Shown: one piece after another, positions 1-7,266 of the stretch
Numbering within the stretch: position 1 is the stretch's first letter
Layout of the letters: each line of letters opens with the position of its first letter
Origin: JAYODZ01 sp965662735
GTDB lineage: Bacteria > Pseudomonadota > Alphaproteobacteria > RS24
Assembly: GCA_965662735.1 (NCBI GenBank)
Contig: CBFIIU010000004.1
Coordinates: forward strand, 1-64,000
Reading direction: 5' to 3'
DNA: 64,000 nucleotides
Notes under the pieces: generated by a model
What the model was told of the DNA's origin: nothing
The model's input: the letters and a program-made list of their open reading frames with translations, nothing else
The model's database searches: none
Position numbers and translations under genes: made by a program

Positions 1-480
1 ATCTGGTAAATTAGTCGACCTTGTCGTCTCTGTTTGACCAGCCGCCTCAGGATTTGTCGAAGACTCTGGGTTCGCCGAAGGCTCTGGGCTCGCCGTAAAA
101 AATGAGAGCGTGTCGCGCGTCAGCTCGGCCATGGCGGCTTGCGCAGCGTCGAGCTGGGTTGTGGTCCATTGCCACATTCGAGGGGCATAGAGCGTGGCCG
201 ACCCGCCCAACACCCCGCCAACAATCAACAGCACCATCCAGCCTGAAAATAAAACCGATATCAGGCGGCGTGGCCGCGACCCAGCGCCACGCTCAGGCCC
301 ACGCTCAGGCCGAGCGGTGGAAAAAGCCCCAGCGCTGTTTTGGTCCATATGGTCTTGCGAGCCTTGTTCTGTCTCTTTGGCCGTCGAGCGTGATGATGCG
401 GGCCCCGATGAAGCTCGCGGCAAAACCTCTGGCACGGACGATGCGCGTCGCGCGCGTTTTCGGTTTTCGTCTTGTGTCAT
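1..480 (-). CDS. Mitofilin/Mic60-like inner-membrane protein, N-terminal part
   Basis: The minus strand is open from an ATG at 480 to the left edge, 160 codons without a stop, so the C-terminus lies outside the window. The first 70 residues are hydrophilic and rich in Arg, Ser, Pro and Glu; a membrane segment follows at about residues 73-97 (core LISVLFSGWMVLLIVGG), then a polar, Pro/Glu/Ser/Thr-rich stretch. A charged N-terminus with one membrane anchor downstream of hemD is the layout of the alphaproteobacterial COG4223/mitofilin-like proteins that sit beside hemC and hemD. The family call rests on architecture and neighbourhood, because the diagnostic coiled coil and C-terminal domain are not in the window. 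It starts about 100 bp after the hemD stop on the same strand and is probably co-transcribed. Confidence 0.6.
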   Translation of the reverse strand, partial: MTQDENRKRARRASSVPEVLPRASSGPASSRSTAKETEQGSQDHMDQNSAGAFSTARPERGPERGAGSRPRRLISVLFSGWMVLLIVGGVLGGSATLYAPRMWQWTTTQLDAAQAAMAELTRDTLSFFTASPEPSANPESSTNPEAAGQTETTRSTNLPD

Positions 481-581
481 ATTAGTGTGCCATCCAAAGC
501 GATCATAGGAGGAGTTGGCGTCCTGCGCAAAGCGGTTTTACGGCCGCGCACCCCACGCGTCGCCACCTTAATCCCGCGCAC

Positions 582-1316
582 CTAAAGTGTCGCCGCATTG
601 ATTGCAGCGATCATGGCATTGTCGCTCGGCGCATTGGCGACCGCGGTTGCAAAGCCCTTCGCCGCCATCGCCTGTGCAACAGCCTCTGACAAACAATAAG
701 CGCGCGGATAGGGCTGCATCTGCGCGTCCTGCTCTTGAACAAGGTCACAAAAAAGCTGGGCGCTGCGCGTTGAATAGACGATCACCCCGTCATAATTCGG
801 AAATTGGCGCGCGACATGGCGGGGCCAGTGCGTAACCGGTTCTGCCTGATAGAGCACCACGCGCTCCGCCGCGAGGCCCGCCTGGCGCAAGGTCTCGACC
901 AAAGCGCCGGCTTGAACCGCGCCTGAAATATGCCAGATCGGTCGTTGGGCCGCGCTCGACCCCTTGGGAAACGACGCAATGATCCTGTGCGCTAAATCGG
1001 CGACACTTCCTTGGGCCGCAATCACGCAATGCCATCCCGCACGGCGCGCGGCGGTGGCGGTTTGCTCGCCCACTGCATAAAGCGGCAAGCGCAAAAGCGG
1101 TTTCAACCTTTTTTGCGGAAGCGCCAATAGCGCCCGGATCCCATTTTTGCTGGTGACCGCGAGGGCCGCTGGGCGCTCTTTATCAGGGCACGCCTCCGGG
1201 CAATAGCGCATCGTTAAAATGGGGGCGAGGTCAACTTGATGTCCGTCCCGCCGCAAACGCCGTGCGAGAGAGCGGGCATCTTCGAGCGGACGGGTGAGCA
1301 GCAGGCGCATGGTCAC
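582..1316 (-). CDS. hemD: Uroporphyrinogen-III synthase
   Basis: Closes and inverts the D ring of hydroxymethylbilane to give uroporphyrinogen III, the branch point to haem and corrinoids. About 244 residues, normal for the family. The N-terminus (MRLLLTRPLEDARSLARRL) is the typical HemD opening, and the middle contains VTSKNGIRALL and VYSTRSAQLF, the two conserved stretches of the bilobed fold. The reading frame begins with GTG at 1316, overlapping the hemC stop by 4 bp (GTGA); an ATG two codons further in is an alternative start. Directly downstream of hemC, so translational coupling is likely. HemD sequences are very divergent, so synteny adds much of the certainty. Confidence 0.9.
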   Translation of the reverse strand: MTMRLLLTRPLEDARSLARRLRRDGHQVDLAPILTMRYCPEACPDKERPAALAVTSKNGIRALLALPQKRLKPLLRLPLYAVGEQTATAARRAGWHCVIAAQGSVADLAHRIIASFPKGSSAAQRPIWHISGAVQAGALVETLRQAGLAAERVVLYQAEPVTHWPRHVARQFPNYDGVIVYSTRSAQLFCDLVQEQDAQMQPYPRAYCLSEAVAQAMAAKGFATAVANAPSDNAMIAAINAATL

Positions 1317-2305
1317 TCAGATGCACTGTGATCTGCGACGAAGGTTAAGCGCGCGCGCACCGCCTCCGCCAAGCCCATGGCAAGCTCAGTTAATTGGTGT
1401 CGATGGCCGCGATGGGTGATCCTCGCCTCAGCGTGGTCAGTCCACATGGCTCCGGTTAAGGTCATCTCATCGCCATCGAGCTGCGCATAGGCGCCGATTG
1501 GTGTGCGGCACGACCCATCAAGCGCGTGTAAAAAAAGACGCTCTGCAGTTACACAATCAGCAGTGTCTTGGTGGTGGATGGCCGCCAATATTTTGCGCAA
1601 GGGCTGATCATCAGTACGGCATTGAAGAGCGAGAGCCCCTTGGCCGGCGGCCGGCATAAAAGTAGCGGGGGCGAGACACCAACTGGCCCGTTGGTCCAGA
1701 TGCATTGGGTCATGCCCTAACCGCAGCAACCCTGCGGCTGCTAATAAGATGGCGTCATAGGCGCCATCATCGAGCTTTTGCAAACGTGTGCCAACATTGC
1801 CCCGTAACGTTTCGACACGTAAATCAGGGCGNNNNNNNNNNNNNNNNNNACGGCGGCGCAGGCTCGCCGTTCCCACGCAAGCCCCATGAGGTAGCCCTGA
1901 CAATAAATCGTCTAAAGGTGCTGAGGTGTCCAAAACCGAGGAGGCCATGTCATTCCCCAAGGTGACGCCCGTGCGCGCAATTAAGACGTCGCGCGGATCG
2001 GCCCGCTGCGGAATGGCGGCAATGGTTAGCCCCGCTTGATCCTGGGTGGGCAAGTCTTTCAAACTATGGACGGCAAGATCGACCTCGCCAGAGTGCAGGG
2101 CCGCGTCCAATTCGGCTGTAAACAGGCCTTTACCGCCAATTTCAGCGAGGGGTTGATCAAGAATGCGGTCGCCTTGAGTGGCGAAGGTCACCAATTCAAC
2201 TGCGTAACCATCTTCCAAGGACTGTAATTGTCTCGCAATTTCTGAGGATTGCGCGAGTGCCAGCGGAGAGGCGCGCGTTGCAAGACGAAGATGTGTTGCG
2301 GGCAT
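1313..2305 (-). CDS. hemC: Hydroxymethylbilane synthase (porphobilinogen deaminase)
   Basis: Polymerises four porphobilinogen units into hydroxymethylbilane on a dipyrromethane cofactor. The N-terminus LRLATRASPLALAQS, the stretch GGKGLFTAELDAAL, VHSLKDLPT and the cofactor-binding cysteine in LDGSCRTPIGAYA (about residue 266) are all present. Length is 330 residues, slightly above the usual 305-320. An 18-base gap at 1832-1849 replaces six codons just after TASLRRR; the frame is kept, so the padding probably matches the true length. It precedes hemD with a 4-bp overlap and is divergent from tsaD across about 105 bp. Confidence 0.95.
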   Translation of the reverse strand: MPATHLRLATRASPLALAQSSEIARQLQSLEDGYAVELVTFATQGDRILDQPLAEIGGKGLFTAELDAALHSGEVDLAVHSLKDLPTQDQAGLTIAAIPQRADPRDVLIARTGVTLGNDMASSVLDTSAPLDDLLSGLPHGACVGTASLRRRXXXXXXRPDLRVETLRGNVGTRLQKLDDGAYDAILLAAAGLLRLGHDPMHLDQRASWCLAPATFMPAAGQGALALQCRTDDQPLRKILAAIHHQDTADCVTAERLFLHALDGSCRTPIGAYAQLDGDEMTLTGAMWTDHAEARITHRGHRHQLTELAMGLAEAVRARLTFVADHSASE

Positions 2306-2410
2306 ATCAAGATCCGAGTGGAATTTAAATGAGAGTTGTGTTTACCCGCCCCCATAAGGGGGCACAAGAAATTTCTGTGCGTCGCAAGGGCGACATGGCA
2401 TAAGGGAGCT

Positions 2411-3499
2411 ATGAGAGAACAGCTGATATTAGGGATCGAGTCGAGTTGCGATGAGACCGCGGCCAGCATTATTCGCCATGGTGCGCGCGGCGAAATCCTC
2501 TCTTCGGTCATTTATTCGCAGATTGATGAGCATGCGCCCTATGGGGGCGTTGTGCCAGAAATCGCAGCGCGTTCGCATCTCGCCTTGATGAGCACTGTTG
2601 TCGAGCGCGCCATGAATGAGGCCGGTCTCGACTTTGACCAATTGACCGGCGTGGCCGCGACGGCCGGCCCTGGACTGATCGGGGGGGTTATGGTTGGCCT
2701 GACCACGGGAAAGGCCATTGCTCTGGCTTATGATCTGCCATTTTTGCCCGTCAATCACCTCGAAGCGCATGCATTGACGGTGCGACTGAACGAAGACATC
2801 GCTTTTCCTTANNNNNNNNNNNNNNNNNNNNNNNNNNNNNNNNNNNNNNNNNNNNNNNNNNNNNNNNNNNNNNNNNNNNNNNNNNNNNNNNNNNNNNNNN
2901 NNNNNNNNNNNNNNNNNNNNNNNNNNNNNNNNNNNNNNNNNNNNNNNNNNNNNNNNNNNNNNNNNNNNNNNNNNNNNNNNNNNNNNNNNNNNNNNNNNNN
3001 NNNNNNNNNNNNNNNNNNNNNNNNNNNNNNNNNNNNNNNNNNNNNNNNNNNNNNNNNNNNNNNNNNNNNNNNNNNNNNNNNNNNNNNNNNNNNNNNNNNN
3101 NNNNNNNNNNNNNNNNNNNNNNNNNNNNNNNNNNNNNNNNNNNNNNNNNNNNNNNNNNNNNNNNNNNNNNNNNNNNNNNNNNNNNNNNNNNNNNNNNNNN
3201 NNNNNNNNNNNNNNNNNNNNNNNNNNNNNNNNNNNNNNNNNNNNNNNNNNNNNNNNNNNNNNNNNNNNNNNNNNNNNNNNNNNNNNNNNNNNNNNNNNNN
3301 NNNNNNNNNNNNNNNNNNNNNNNNNNNNNNNNNNNNNNNNNNNNNNNNNNNNNNNNNNNNNNNNNNNNNNNNNNNNNNNNNNNNNNNNNNNNNNNNNNNN
3401 NNNNNNNNNNNNNNNNNNNNNNNNNNNNNNNNNNNNNNNNNNNNNNNNNNNNNNNNNNNNNNNNNNNNNNNNNNNATGAAAAAAGCTAGATCGACATAA
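2411..3499 (+). CDS. tsaD: tRNA N6-adenosine threonylcarbamoyltransferase, mostly in a gap
   Basis: Transfers the threonylcarbamoyl group to A37 of ANN-decoding tRNAs. The visible part, 2411-2811, gives MREQLILGIESSCDETAAS, then VVPEIAARSHL, GPGLIGGVMVGLTTGKAIA and VNHLEAHALT, which contains the metal-binding HxxxH. The start at 2411 follows a GGGAG ribosome site; the frame is open further upstream, but TsaD proteins begin here. The C-terminal two thirds fall in 664 N. The frame resumes after the gap for seven codons and stops at 3499, which would give 362 residues, the normal size; however, those codons lie in AT-rich DNA unlike the gene, so the true C-terminus is uncertain. Confidence 0.85.
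   Translation: MREQLILGIESSCDETAASIIRHGARGEILSSVIYSQIDEHAPYGGVVPEIAARSHLALMSTVVERAMNEAGLDFDQLTGVAATAGPGLIGGVMVGLTTGKAIALAYDLPFLPVNHLEAHALTVRLNEDIAFPXXXXXXXXXXXXXXXXXXXXXXXXXXXXXXXXXXXXXXXXXXXXXXXXXXXXXXXXXXXXXXXXXXXXXXXXXXXXXXXXXXXXXXXXXXXXXXXXXXXXXXXXXXXXXXXXXXXXXXXXXXXXXXXXXXXXXXXXXXXXXXXXXXXXXXXXXXXXXXXXXXXXXXXXXXXXXXXXXXXXXXXXXXXXXXXXXXXXXXXXXXXXXXXXXXXXXXXXXXXXXXMKKARST
2812..3475. other. Assembly gap of 664 N inside tsaD
   Basis: No bases are given. The left flank is tsaD coding sequence and the right flank is AT-rich DNA of a different character. The gap may therefore hide the tsaD C-terminus and also the left end of the inserted low-GC segment that carries the TetR gene. Confidence 0.95.
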
Positions 3500-3602
3500 A
3501 ACGTAAATCGCCGAAAATCAAAGCTCAGAAAAAGTAAAATGATAAAAGTAAAGCGCCGATGGGGGAGGATCCATCGACGCTTCAATTTGGCCTTGGGGGC
3601 CG

Positions 3603-3631
3603 GTGCGGTATTTGGGAGGGAGTTACCGCAC
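3603..3631 (+). terminator. Hairpin, possible terminator after tsaD
   Basis: Perfect 8-bp arms GTGCGGTA and TACCGCAC around a 13-base loop, followed on the plus strand by AATTCTTTT. It lies about 100 bp after the provisional tsaD stop and just past the end of the small minus-strand reading frame. The loop is long and the T-run is interrupted, so termination is only a possibility. Confidence 0.35.
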
Positions 3632-3651
3632 AATTCTTTTACTTTACACGC

Positions 3652-3774
3652 TTATAGAACGACGTATCCGTCAAAAATCTGAGTCACAAGCGCTACGCCA
3701 TAGAGTACCAAAAGACCCGTCGCGATATTCGCTCCAGACATCGTCCCTAGAACCAATTTTGCCACCTTCAACAT
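3652..3774 (-). CDS. Small single-pass membrane peptide, 40 residues
   Basis: An ATG at 3774 opens 40 codons ending in TAA. The N-terminus is basic (MLKVAKLVLG), a hydrophobic stretch follows at about residues 16-34 (ATGLLVLYGVALVTQIF), and the tail is short (DGYVVL). A weak ribosome site (AAAGG or GGA) precedes the ATG. Upstream on the same strand are a fair sigma-70-type promoter with 17-bp spacing and operators resembling that of the adjacent TetR gene, so it may be the regulator's target. No family is recognised. The case rests on promoter, operator and membrane-peptide character together; the frame could still be chance. Confidence 0.45.
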   Translation of the reverse strand: MLKVAKLVLGTMSGANIATGLLVLYGVALVTQIFDGYVVL

Positions 3775-3806
3775 TTGTCCAGCCTTTCTCGTAACGAACT
3801 GAGGAG

Positions 3807-3824
3807 GAACGTTGTTCAACGTTC
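3807..3824. promoter_or_regulatory. Palindrome at the predicted transcription start, operator or leader hairpin
   Basis: GAACGTTG and CAACGTTC flank two T residues: perfect 8-bp arms with a 2-bp centre. An outer inverted pair, TAACGAAC at 3792-3799 and GTTCGTTA at 3821-3828, overlaps its right arm, giving two mutually exclusive pairings. It lies between the putative -10 box and the ATG of the 40-residue peptide, where a repressor or an RNA switch would act. Confidence 0.4.
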
Positions 3825-3830
3825 GTTAGA

Positions 3831-3859
3831 TATATAGGCGGATGGCACTCAAAATGCAA
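3831..3859 (-). promoter_or_regulatory. Putative sigma-70-type promoter of the small membrane peptide
   Basis: On the minus strand, TTGCAT (3859-3854) and TATATA (3836-3831) are separated by 17 bp. Transcription would start near 3824, inside the 3807-3824 palindrome, and read into the 40-codon frame starting at 3774. The inverted repeat at 3858-3883 abuts the -35 element. Found by eye. Confidence 0.4.
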
Positions 3860-3883
3860 TGAATATTTTCTAAAATATTCATT
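3858..3883. promoter_or_regulatory. Candidate TetR-type operator A
   Basis: Perfect 12-bp inverted repeat, AATGAATATTTT and AAAATATTCATT, around a CT centre. The inner 22 bp have the form TGAATA-N10-TATTCA, the same outline and length as the site upstream of the TetR gene at 4684-4705, with which it also shares AAAATATTCATTATTTT. It touches the -35 element of the putative minus-strand promoter. Confidence 0.55.
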
Positions 3884-3995
3884 ATTTTTTATTTAGTTTT
3901 TATGAACTCTATATGAAAAAGTCTATTTAAATATTATAAATCAATATCTTAAGTCTTTTGGGGTGATCAGCGACGAAAATTATTTTAAAATTTTA

Positions 3996-4658
3996 TTACG
4001 CGATCGGGCGCTTTTCGACGGAATCTTCCAGAATATCTGGAATCTCAGTACCTTTATATTCTGCCAAAGCGCGTGGAGACAGGATACCGCGCACAACAAT
4101 AGATAAAACTTCTGATAATTCGCGTTCGAGGTCGGTCAAAGATTGATCCGTAATCAGCTGCGCCAACCGAAATTTAAGGGTCGCTGATTGAATAGCGGCG
4201 GCCGTGCGGGCCACATTTGCAACGGCAAACTCTCCCCGCTTCACGCCATCTTGCAAAACTCGGGCGAGCACGCGGCGCTCTCGACGCATGCGCTCGATCT
4301 GAAAATGCGGACGCTCGCGAATAACGACCTGCGCCAATTCAAGTACTTTGGGACGATTTTCAAGCAAATGATAGGTATAGCGTAAGTCAGCGAAAATCAT
4401 TTCCTCAAGCTGTTTTGTACAGGATCGATAGGGGCAGTCCAGCAAGCCTTCCAATCGACGGACCGCTTCAAGTGTCTCGCGGCGCGCAATTTCAGTTGCA
4501 ATATCAATTTTGCCTGCAAAAAACCGGTAAATATTCCCGGCCGACATCGCGCAATCGGATGCCAGTTCGGCAATCGTGGTTTTGGGATAGCCATAATGGC
4601 CGAACCGCGCACGCGCCGCGTCAATAATCTTCTCACGCATTTGTTGGATATCGCTCAT
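3996..4658 (-). CDS. TetR/AcrR-family transcriptional regulator
   Basis: 220 residues, typical for the family. The N-terminal helix-turn-helix is clear: IIDAARARFGHYGYPKTTIAELA, then CAMSAGNIYRFFAGKIDIATEIA, at about residues 11-60. The remaining all-helical part should bind a ligand and dimerise, and gives no clue to the ligand. It reads from an ATG at 4658. A TGAATA-N10-TATTCA operator lies 26-47 bp upstream (autoregulation) and a near copy lies beyond its 3' end at 3860-3881, before a small membrane peptide gene on the same strand. The surroundings are clearly lower in GC than the flanks and separate tsaD from gpsA, which are usually adjacent in alphaproteobacteria, so the unit looks inserted. 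Confidence 0.9.
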   Translation of the reverse strand: MSDIQQMREKIIDAARARFGHYGYPKTTIAELASDCAMSAGNIYRFFAGKIDIATEIARRETLEAVRRLEGLLDCPYRSCTKQLEEMIFADLRYTYHLLENRPKVLELAQVVIRERPHFQIERMRRERRVLARVLQDGVKRGEFAVANVARTAAAIQSATLKFRLAQLITDQSLTDLERELSEVLSIVVRGILSPRALAEYKGTEIPDILEDSVEKRPIA

Positions 4659-4683
4659 TTATGGAAACTACAGCATTACCGCG

Positions 4684-4705
4684 TGAATAATCAATAAAAT
4701 ATTCA
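4684..4705. promoter_or_regulatory. Candidate TetR-type operator B in the regulator's own promoter
   Basis: An imperfect palindrome of the form TGAATA-N10-TATTCA, 26-47 bp upstream of the TetR start codon. Its right half and the following bases (AAAATATTCATTATTTT) repeat exactly in the site at 3860-3881. The pairing of one site at the regulator and one at a neighbouring gene is typical of TetR autoregulation with a local target. Confidence 0.55.
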
Positions 4706-4887
4706 TTATTTTATAGAGTGCGCCTGGGGAGGGCTATTGGGGGTTGAAACCAGCCCTCAAACACAAGCTTCCAAGCGCCTGCGCGCCGGTTTTATGCGGC
4801 TGAGATAAATTTTGAGCGCAACATGTGCCACATGAATGGACGCATTTCGACGGTTCACTTATGCTCATCGCAAATCAGGGGGAAACT

Positions 4888-5919
4888 ATGACCGCACGCA
4901 GTCCGTTTTCACAATTTGGTGTCATCGGCGGCGGCGCTTGGGGCACAGCGCTTGCCGTGGTCGCCAGCCGCCATTGGAGCGACAGCCCGCGCCCTGTGGT
5001 CTTATGGGCGCGCGAGGCTGAGACGGTGGATCAGATCAATGCACGGCATGAAAATATCGATTTTCTGCCCGGTGTTGCGTTACCGACACAGATCCGAGCA
5101 ACCCAAAACATGGCGGATCTGAGCGCATGCGACGCTGTGATGATGGTTGTACCCGCGCAATTTGCTCGACCTATGATGGCCGAATTGGCGCCCCTTATCC
5201 AGCCTCAAACGCCCCTTATTTTGTGTTCGAAGGGCATTGAACAAACTTCGCTCAGTTTGATGAGTGAGGTGGCCGCGGATTATTTTTCTATCGAGCAAAT
5301 CGCCGTTCTGTCGGGTCCGAGCTTTGCCAGCGAGGTGGCGCGTGGGGACCCGACCGCCGTGACCTTGGCCACCGCTCAAGAGGCCATCGGCATGGCCTTG
5401 GCGGACGCCTTGGGAAGCTCGCATTTTCGCCCCTATTGGACGGACGATATTATCGGAACCGAAATTGGCGGCGCGCTCAAAAACGTGATCGCCATTGCCT
5501 GCGGCATTGTCGAAGGAAAGCAATTAGGACAAAGCGCTCGCGCGGCCACAACTACCCGAGGCTTTGCCGAGATGACCCGCCTCGGCATGGCGATGGGCGC
5601 GCGCATGGAAACACTGGGCGGCTTATCTGGCTTGGGCGATCTTATTCTAACAGCGGGCAGCGCCACCTCGCGCAATTTTTCCTTGGGCCTCGCGCTGGGT
5701 GAGGGTCAAAAAGCCGCCAATGTGCTGGGCAGTCGCCGATCGGTGAGCGAAGGCGCCATGAGCGCCGAAGCCGTGAACCGCTTGGCCGAGAAGCACCAAT
5801 TGGATTTACCCATTTGCTCGGCCGTCCATCGCATTCTCAATCACAATCATGATGTGGACGCGACCATTCATCAGCTCCTGCACCGCCCGTTCACGCATGA
5901 AATCGAAAAACAAAAATAG
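4888..5919 (+). CDS. gpsA: NAD(P)-dependent glycerol-3-phosphate dehydrogenase
   Basis: Reduces dihydroxyacetone phosphate to sn-glycerol 3-phosphate for phospholipid synthesis. The dinucleotide-binding motif VIGGGAWGTALA is at about residues 12-23; LSGPSFASEVARG, the catalytic-lysine region IGGALKNVIAIACGI and GLSGLGDLILT are all present. About 343 residues from the ATG at 4888, which has a strong AGGGGGA site; the frame is open from 4825, but upstream starts lack such a site. The order tsaD, gpsA, YciI, EVE is common in alphaproteobacteria, here interrupted by the TetR insert. It is biosynthetic and distinct from the GlpD-type enzyme at 22337-23836. Confidence 0.96.
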   Translation: MTARSPFSQFGVIGGGAWGTALAVVASRHWSDSPRPVVLWAREAETVDQINARHENIDFLPGVALPTQIRATQNMADLSACDAVMMVVPAQFARPMMAELAPLIQPQTPLILCSKGIEQTSLSLMSEVAADYFSIEQIAVLSGPSFASEVARGDPTAVTLATAQEAIGMALADALGSSHFRPYWTDDIIGTEIGGALKNVIAIACGIVEGKQLGQSARAATTTRGFAEMTRLGMAMGARMETLGGLSGLGDLILTAGSATSRNFSLGLALGEGQKAANVLGSRRSVSEGAMSAEAVNRLAEKHQLDLPICSAVHRILNHNHDVDATIHQLLHRPFTHEIEKQK

Positions 5920-5978
5920 AAATTAACATACTGGCCGTTCCCGACACGCCTCCTTAGAAACACGTGCTGTATTGAGTG

Positions 5979-6023
5979 AGAGCAAGTGTAACCAGCGCAA
6001 GTGTAACCAGAGTAAGTGTAAAA
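5979..6023 (+). repeat. Three tandem 15-bp repeats before the YciI gene
   Basis: Units at 5979-5993, 5994-6008 and 6009-6023 follow the pattern AGNGYAAGTGTAAMM, with AGTGTAA constant. They end about 12 bp before the YciI start codon, just ahead of its AAAGGGAG ribosome site. An in-frame ATG at 5972 would translate them as a Lys/Cys-rich extension (SKCNQ/RKCNQ), which is unlikely to be real. Confidence 0.7.
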
Positions 6024-6034
6024 GGGAGTATCGT

Positions 6035-6355
6035 ATGTTGTATTGTGCGATTTGTTTCGGCGATCGGGATCAGGCTCACGCCTATCGCGCGCAAAAAGCA
6101 AAACATCTTTCATATTGGCGCCGCCACCATGCCTTGCAATTGGCAGGGCCCTTTTATGATGAAGACCATCAAACAAAAATTGGATGTCTGATCGTCATTC
6201 GCGCCGCTAATCGCGAGGCGGCTGAGGAGATTTTTCACCACGACCCGCTCTATCAAAGCGGTGTATTCTCATCATGTGAAATTCACCCCTGGGGCGTTGT
6301 CACAGAGATGTTGCATGATCCAACGCCAGAAGGGGCGGGCGCTTCTCAAAGATAA
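6035..6355 (+). CDS. YciI-family protein
   Basis: About 106 residues from the ATG at 6035, which has an AAAGGGAG ribosome site. The sequence begins MLYCAICFGDRDQ, continues RAQKAKHLSYWRRH (the conserved R-x-H segment), then LAGPFYDED and a C-terminal AAEEIFHHDPLYQSGVFSSCEIHPW. This is the ferredoxin-like YciI fold, whose His/Asp pair is known in the family; the cellular role is unknown. It follows gpsA by about 115 bp and precedes an EVE-domain gene, a common alphaproteobacterial order. Confidence 0.85.
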   Translation: MLYCAICFGDRDQAHAYRAQKAKHLSYWRRHHALQLAGPFYDEDHQTKIGCLIVIRAANREAAEEIFHHDPLYQSGVFSSCEIHPWGVVTEMLHDPTPEGAGASQR

Positions 6356-6422
6356 GACCAACCACCTTGATCGATGCTGTGAGGCCGCCTAAACTTCTAG
6401 CGAAGGAATGGCGAGGAGCGTG

Positions 6423-6857
6423 ATGGCATTTTGGTTGTTTAAGTCTGAACCCAACACATGGTCATGGGACGATCAATGTGCGCGCGGCGCCAAAGGCGAG
6501 CACTGGGATGGTGTGCGCAATTTTTTGGCAAATAAAAACATGAAGACCATGAAAAAAGGAGACCGGGGATTTTTCTATCACTCGGTGAATGAAAAACGCA
6601 TTGTCGGCAGTGTTATCGTCATCAAAGAACATTACCCCGATCATACCGACCCGAAGGGACGGTTTGGCATGGTTGATATTCGTGCGCTCGAAACGGCGCC
6701 TCGGCCTGTCACTTTGGAAACCATCAAAGCCCATGCGCCTTTGGAAAATATGGTGCTGGTCAATAACTCACGCCTCTCGGTTCAGCCGGTCACTGAAACG
6801 GAATGGCGGATCGTTTGTGAGATGGCGGGCCTCGATCCTGATTTGACACGGCCCTAA
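6423..6857 (+). CDS. EVE-domain protein
   Basis: About 144 residues. EVE domains are PUA-like relatives of the YTH reader fold that bind modified bases. The signature is complete: MAFWLFKSEPNTWSWDD at the N-terminus, HWDGVRNFLANKNM, then KKGDRGFFYHSVNEKRIVG and a C-terminal VTETEWRIVCEMAG. An ATG 15 bp upstream (6408) is possible, but the one at 6423 follows a GGAG site and matches the family N-terminus. The stop codon overlaps the ATG of the Rieske gene (TAATG), so the two are probably translated together. The substrate cannot be read from the sequence. Confidence 0.92.
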   Translation: MAFWLFKSEPNTWSWDDQCARGAKGEHWDGVRNFLANKNMKTMKKGDRGFFYHSVNEKRIVGSVIVIKEHYPDHTDPKGRFGMVDIRALETAPRPVTLETIKAHAPLENMVLVNNSRLSVQPVTETEWRIVCEMAGLDPDLTRP

Positions 6858-7222
6858 TGCCCATCCTTCCGCTGTGTAGACTCGATGATATTGAGGACGG
6901 CTCTGCGCGCAGTATCGCCCCAGACAAGACCGATCCCATGCGCAGCCTTATTCTATGGCGGCGCGGAGCGATGATCGCGAGCTTTGCCAATGCATGCCCG
7001 CATTTGGGACCGCCCCTTGAAACCTTTCCCGACCGCCTACTCAATCAATCGCGCACGCATCTTGTGTGTTCTGCCCATGGCGCCCTTTTTGAATTTTCGG
7101 GCCGGTGTAGTTTTGGCCCCTGCGAGAACCAATCGCTCAAGCCAGTCGCGATCCTGGTGCGCGATAATACAATTTATGTGGACACGGATGATCCTAGCTA
7201 TCGTGATGCCTGGCCCGACTAA
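6857..7222 (+). CDS. Rieske-type [2Fe-2S] protein
   Basis: 121 residues with the two cluster-binding boxes CPHLG (about residues 47-51) and CSAHGALFE (about residues 71-79). The spacing between boxes is a few residues longer than the usual 15-17, with FPDRLLNQSR as the likely added loop. There is no second domain, so this is a stand-alone ferredoxin like those that serve oxygenases or act in redox sensing. The start ATG overlaps the upstream stop. No oxygenase partner lies adjacent, so its electron acceptor is unknown. Confidence 0.85.
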   Translation: MPILPLCRLDDIEDGSARSIAPDKTDPMRSLILWRRGAMIASFANACPHLGPPLETFPDRLLNQSRTHLVCSAHGALFEFSGRCSFGPCENQSLKPVAILVRDNTIYVDTDDPSYRDAWPD

Positions 7223-7266
7223 AATCAGCCAAGGCCCGAGCCTGCCACTCAAGAAAATACTTTTGA

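Noticed and set aside
102..508. Plus-strand reading frames near the left edge
   Set aside because: They lie opposite the minus-strand mitofilin-like gene, which has a clear membrane segment and fits the neighbourhood; the plus-strand products are Arg/Pro-rich shadow sequences.
3476..3633. Minus-strand frame from a TTG at 3633 into the gap (RRFTFIILLFLSFDFRRF and on)
   Set aside because: Hydrophobic and 18 bp after the small peptide gene, but TTG start, no ribosome site, AT-driven composition and no way to see the rest; kept only as a possibility.
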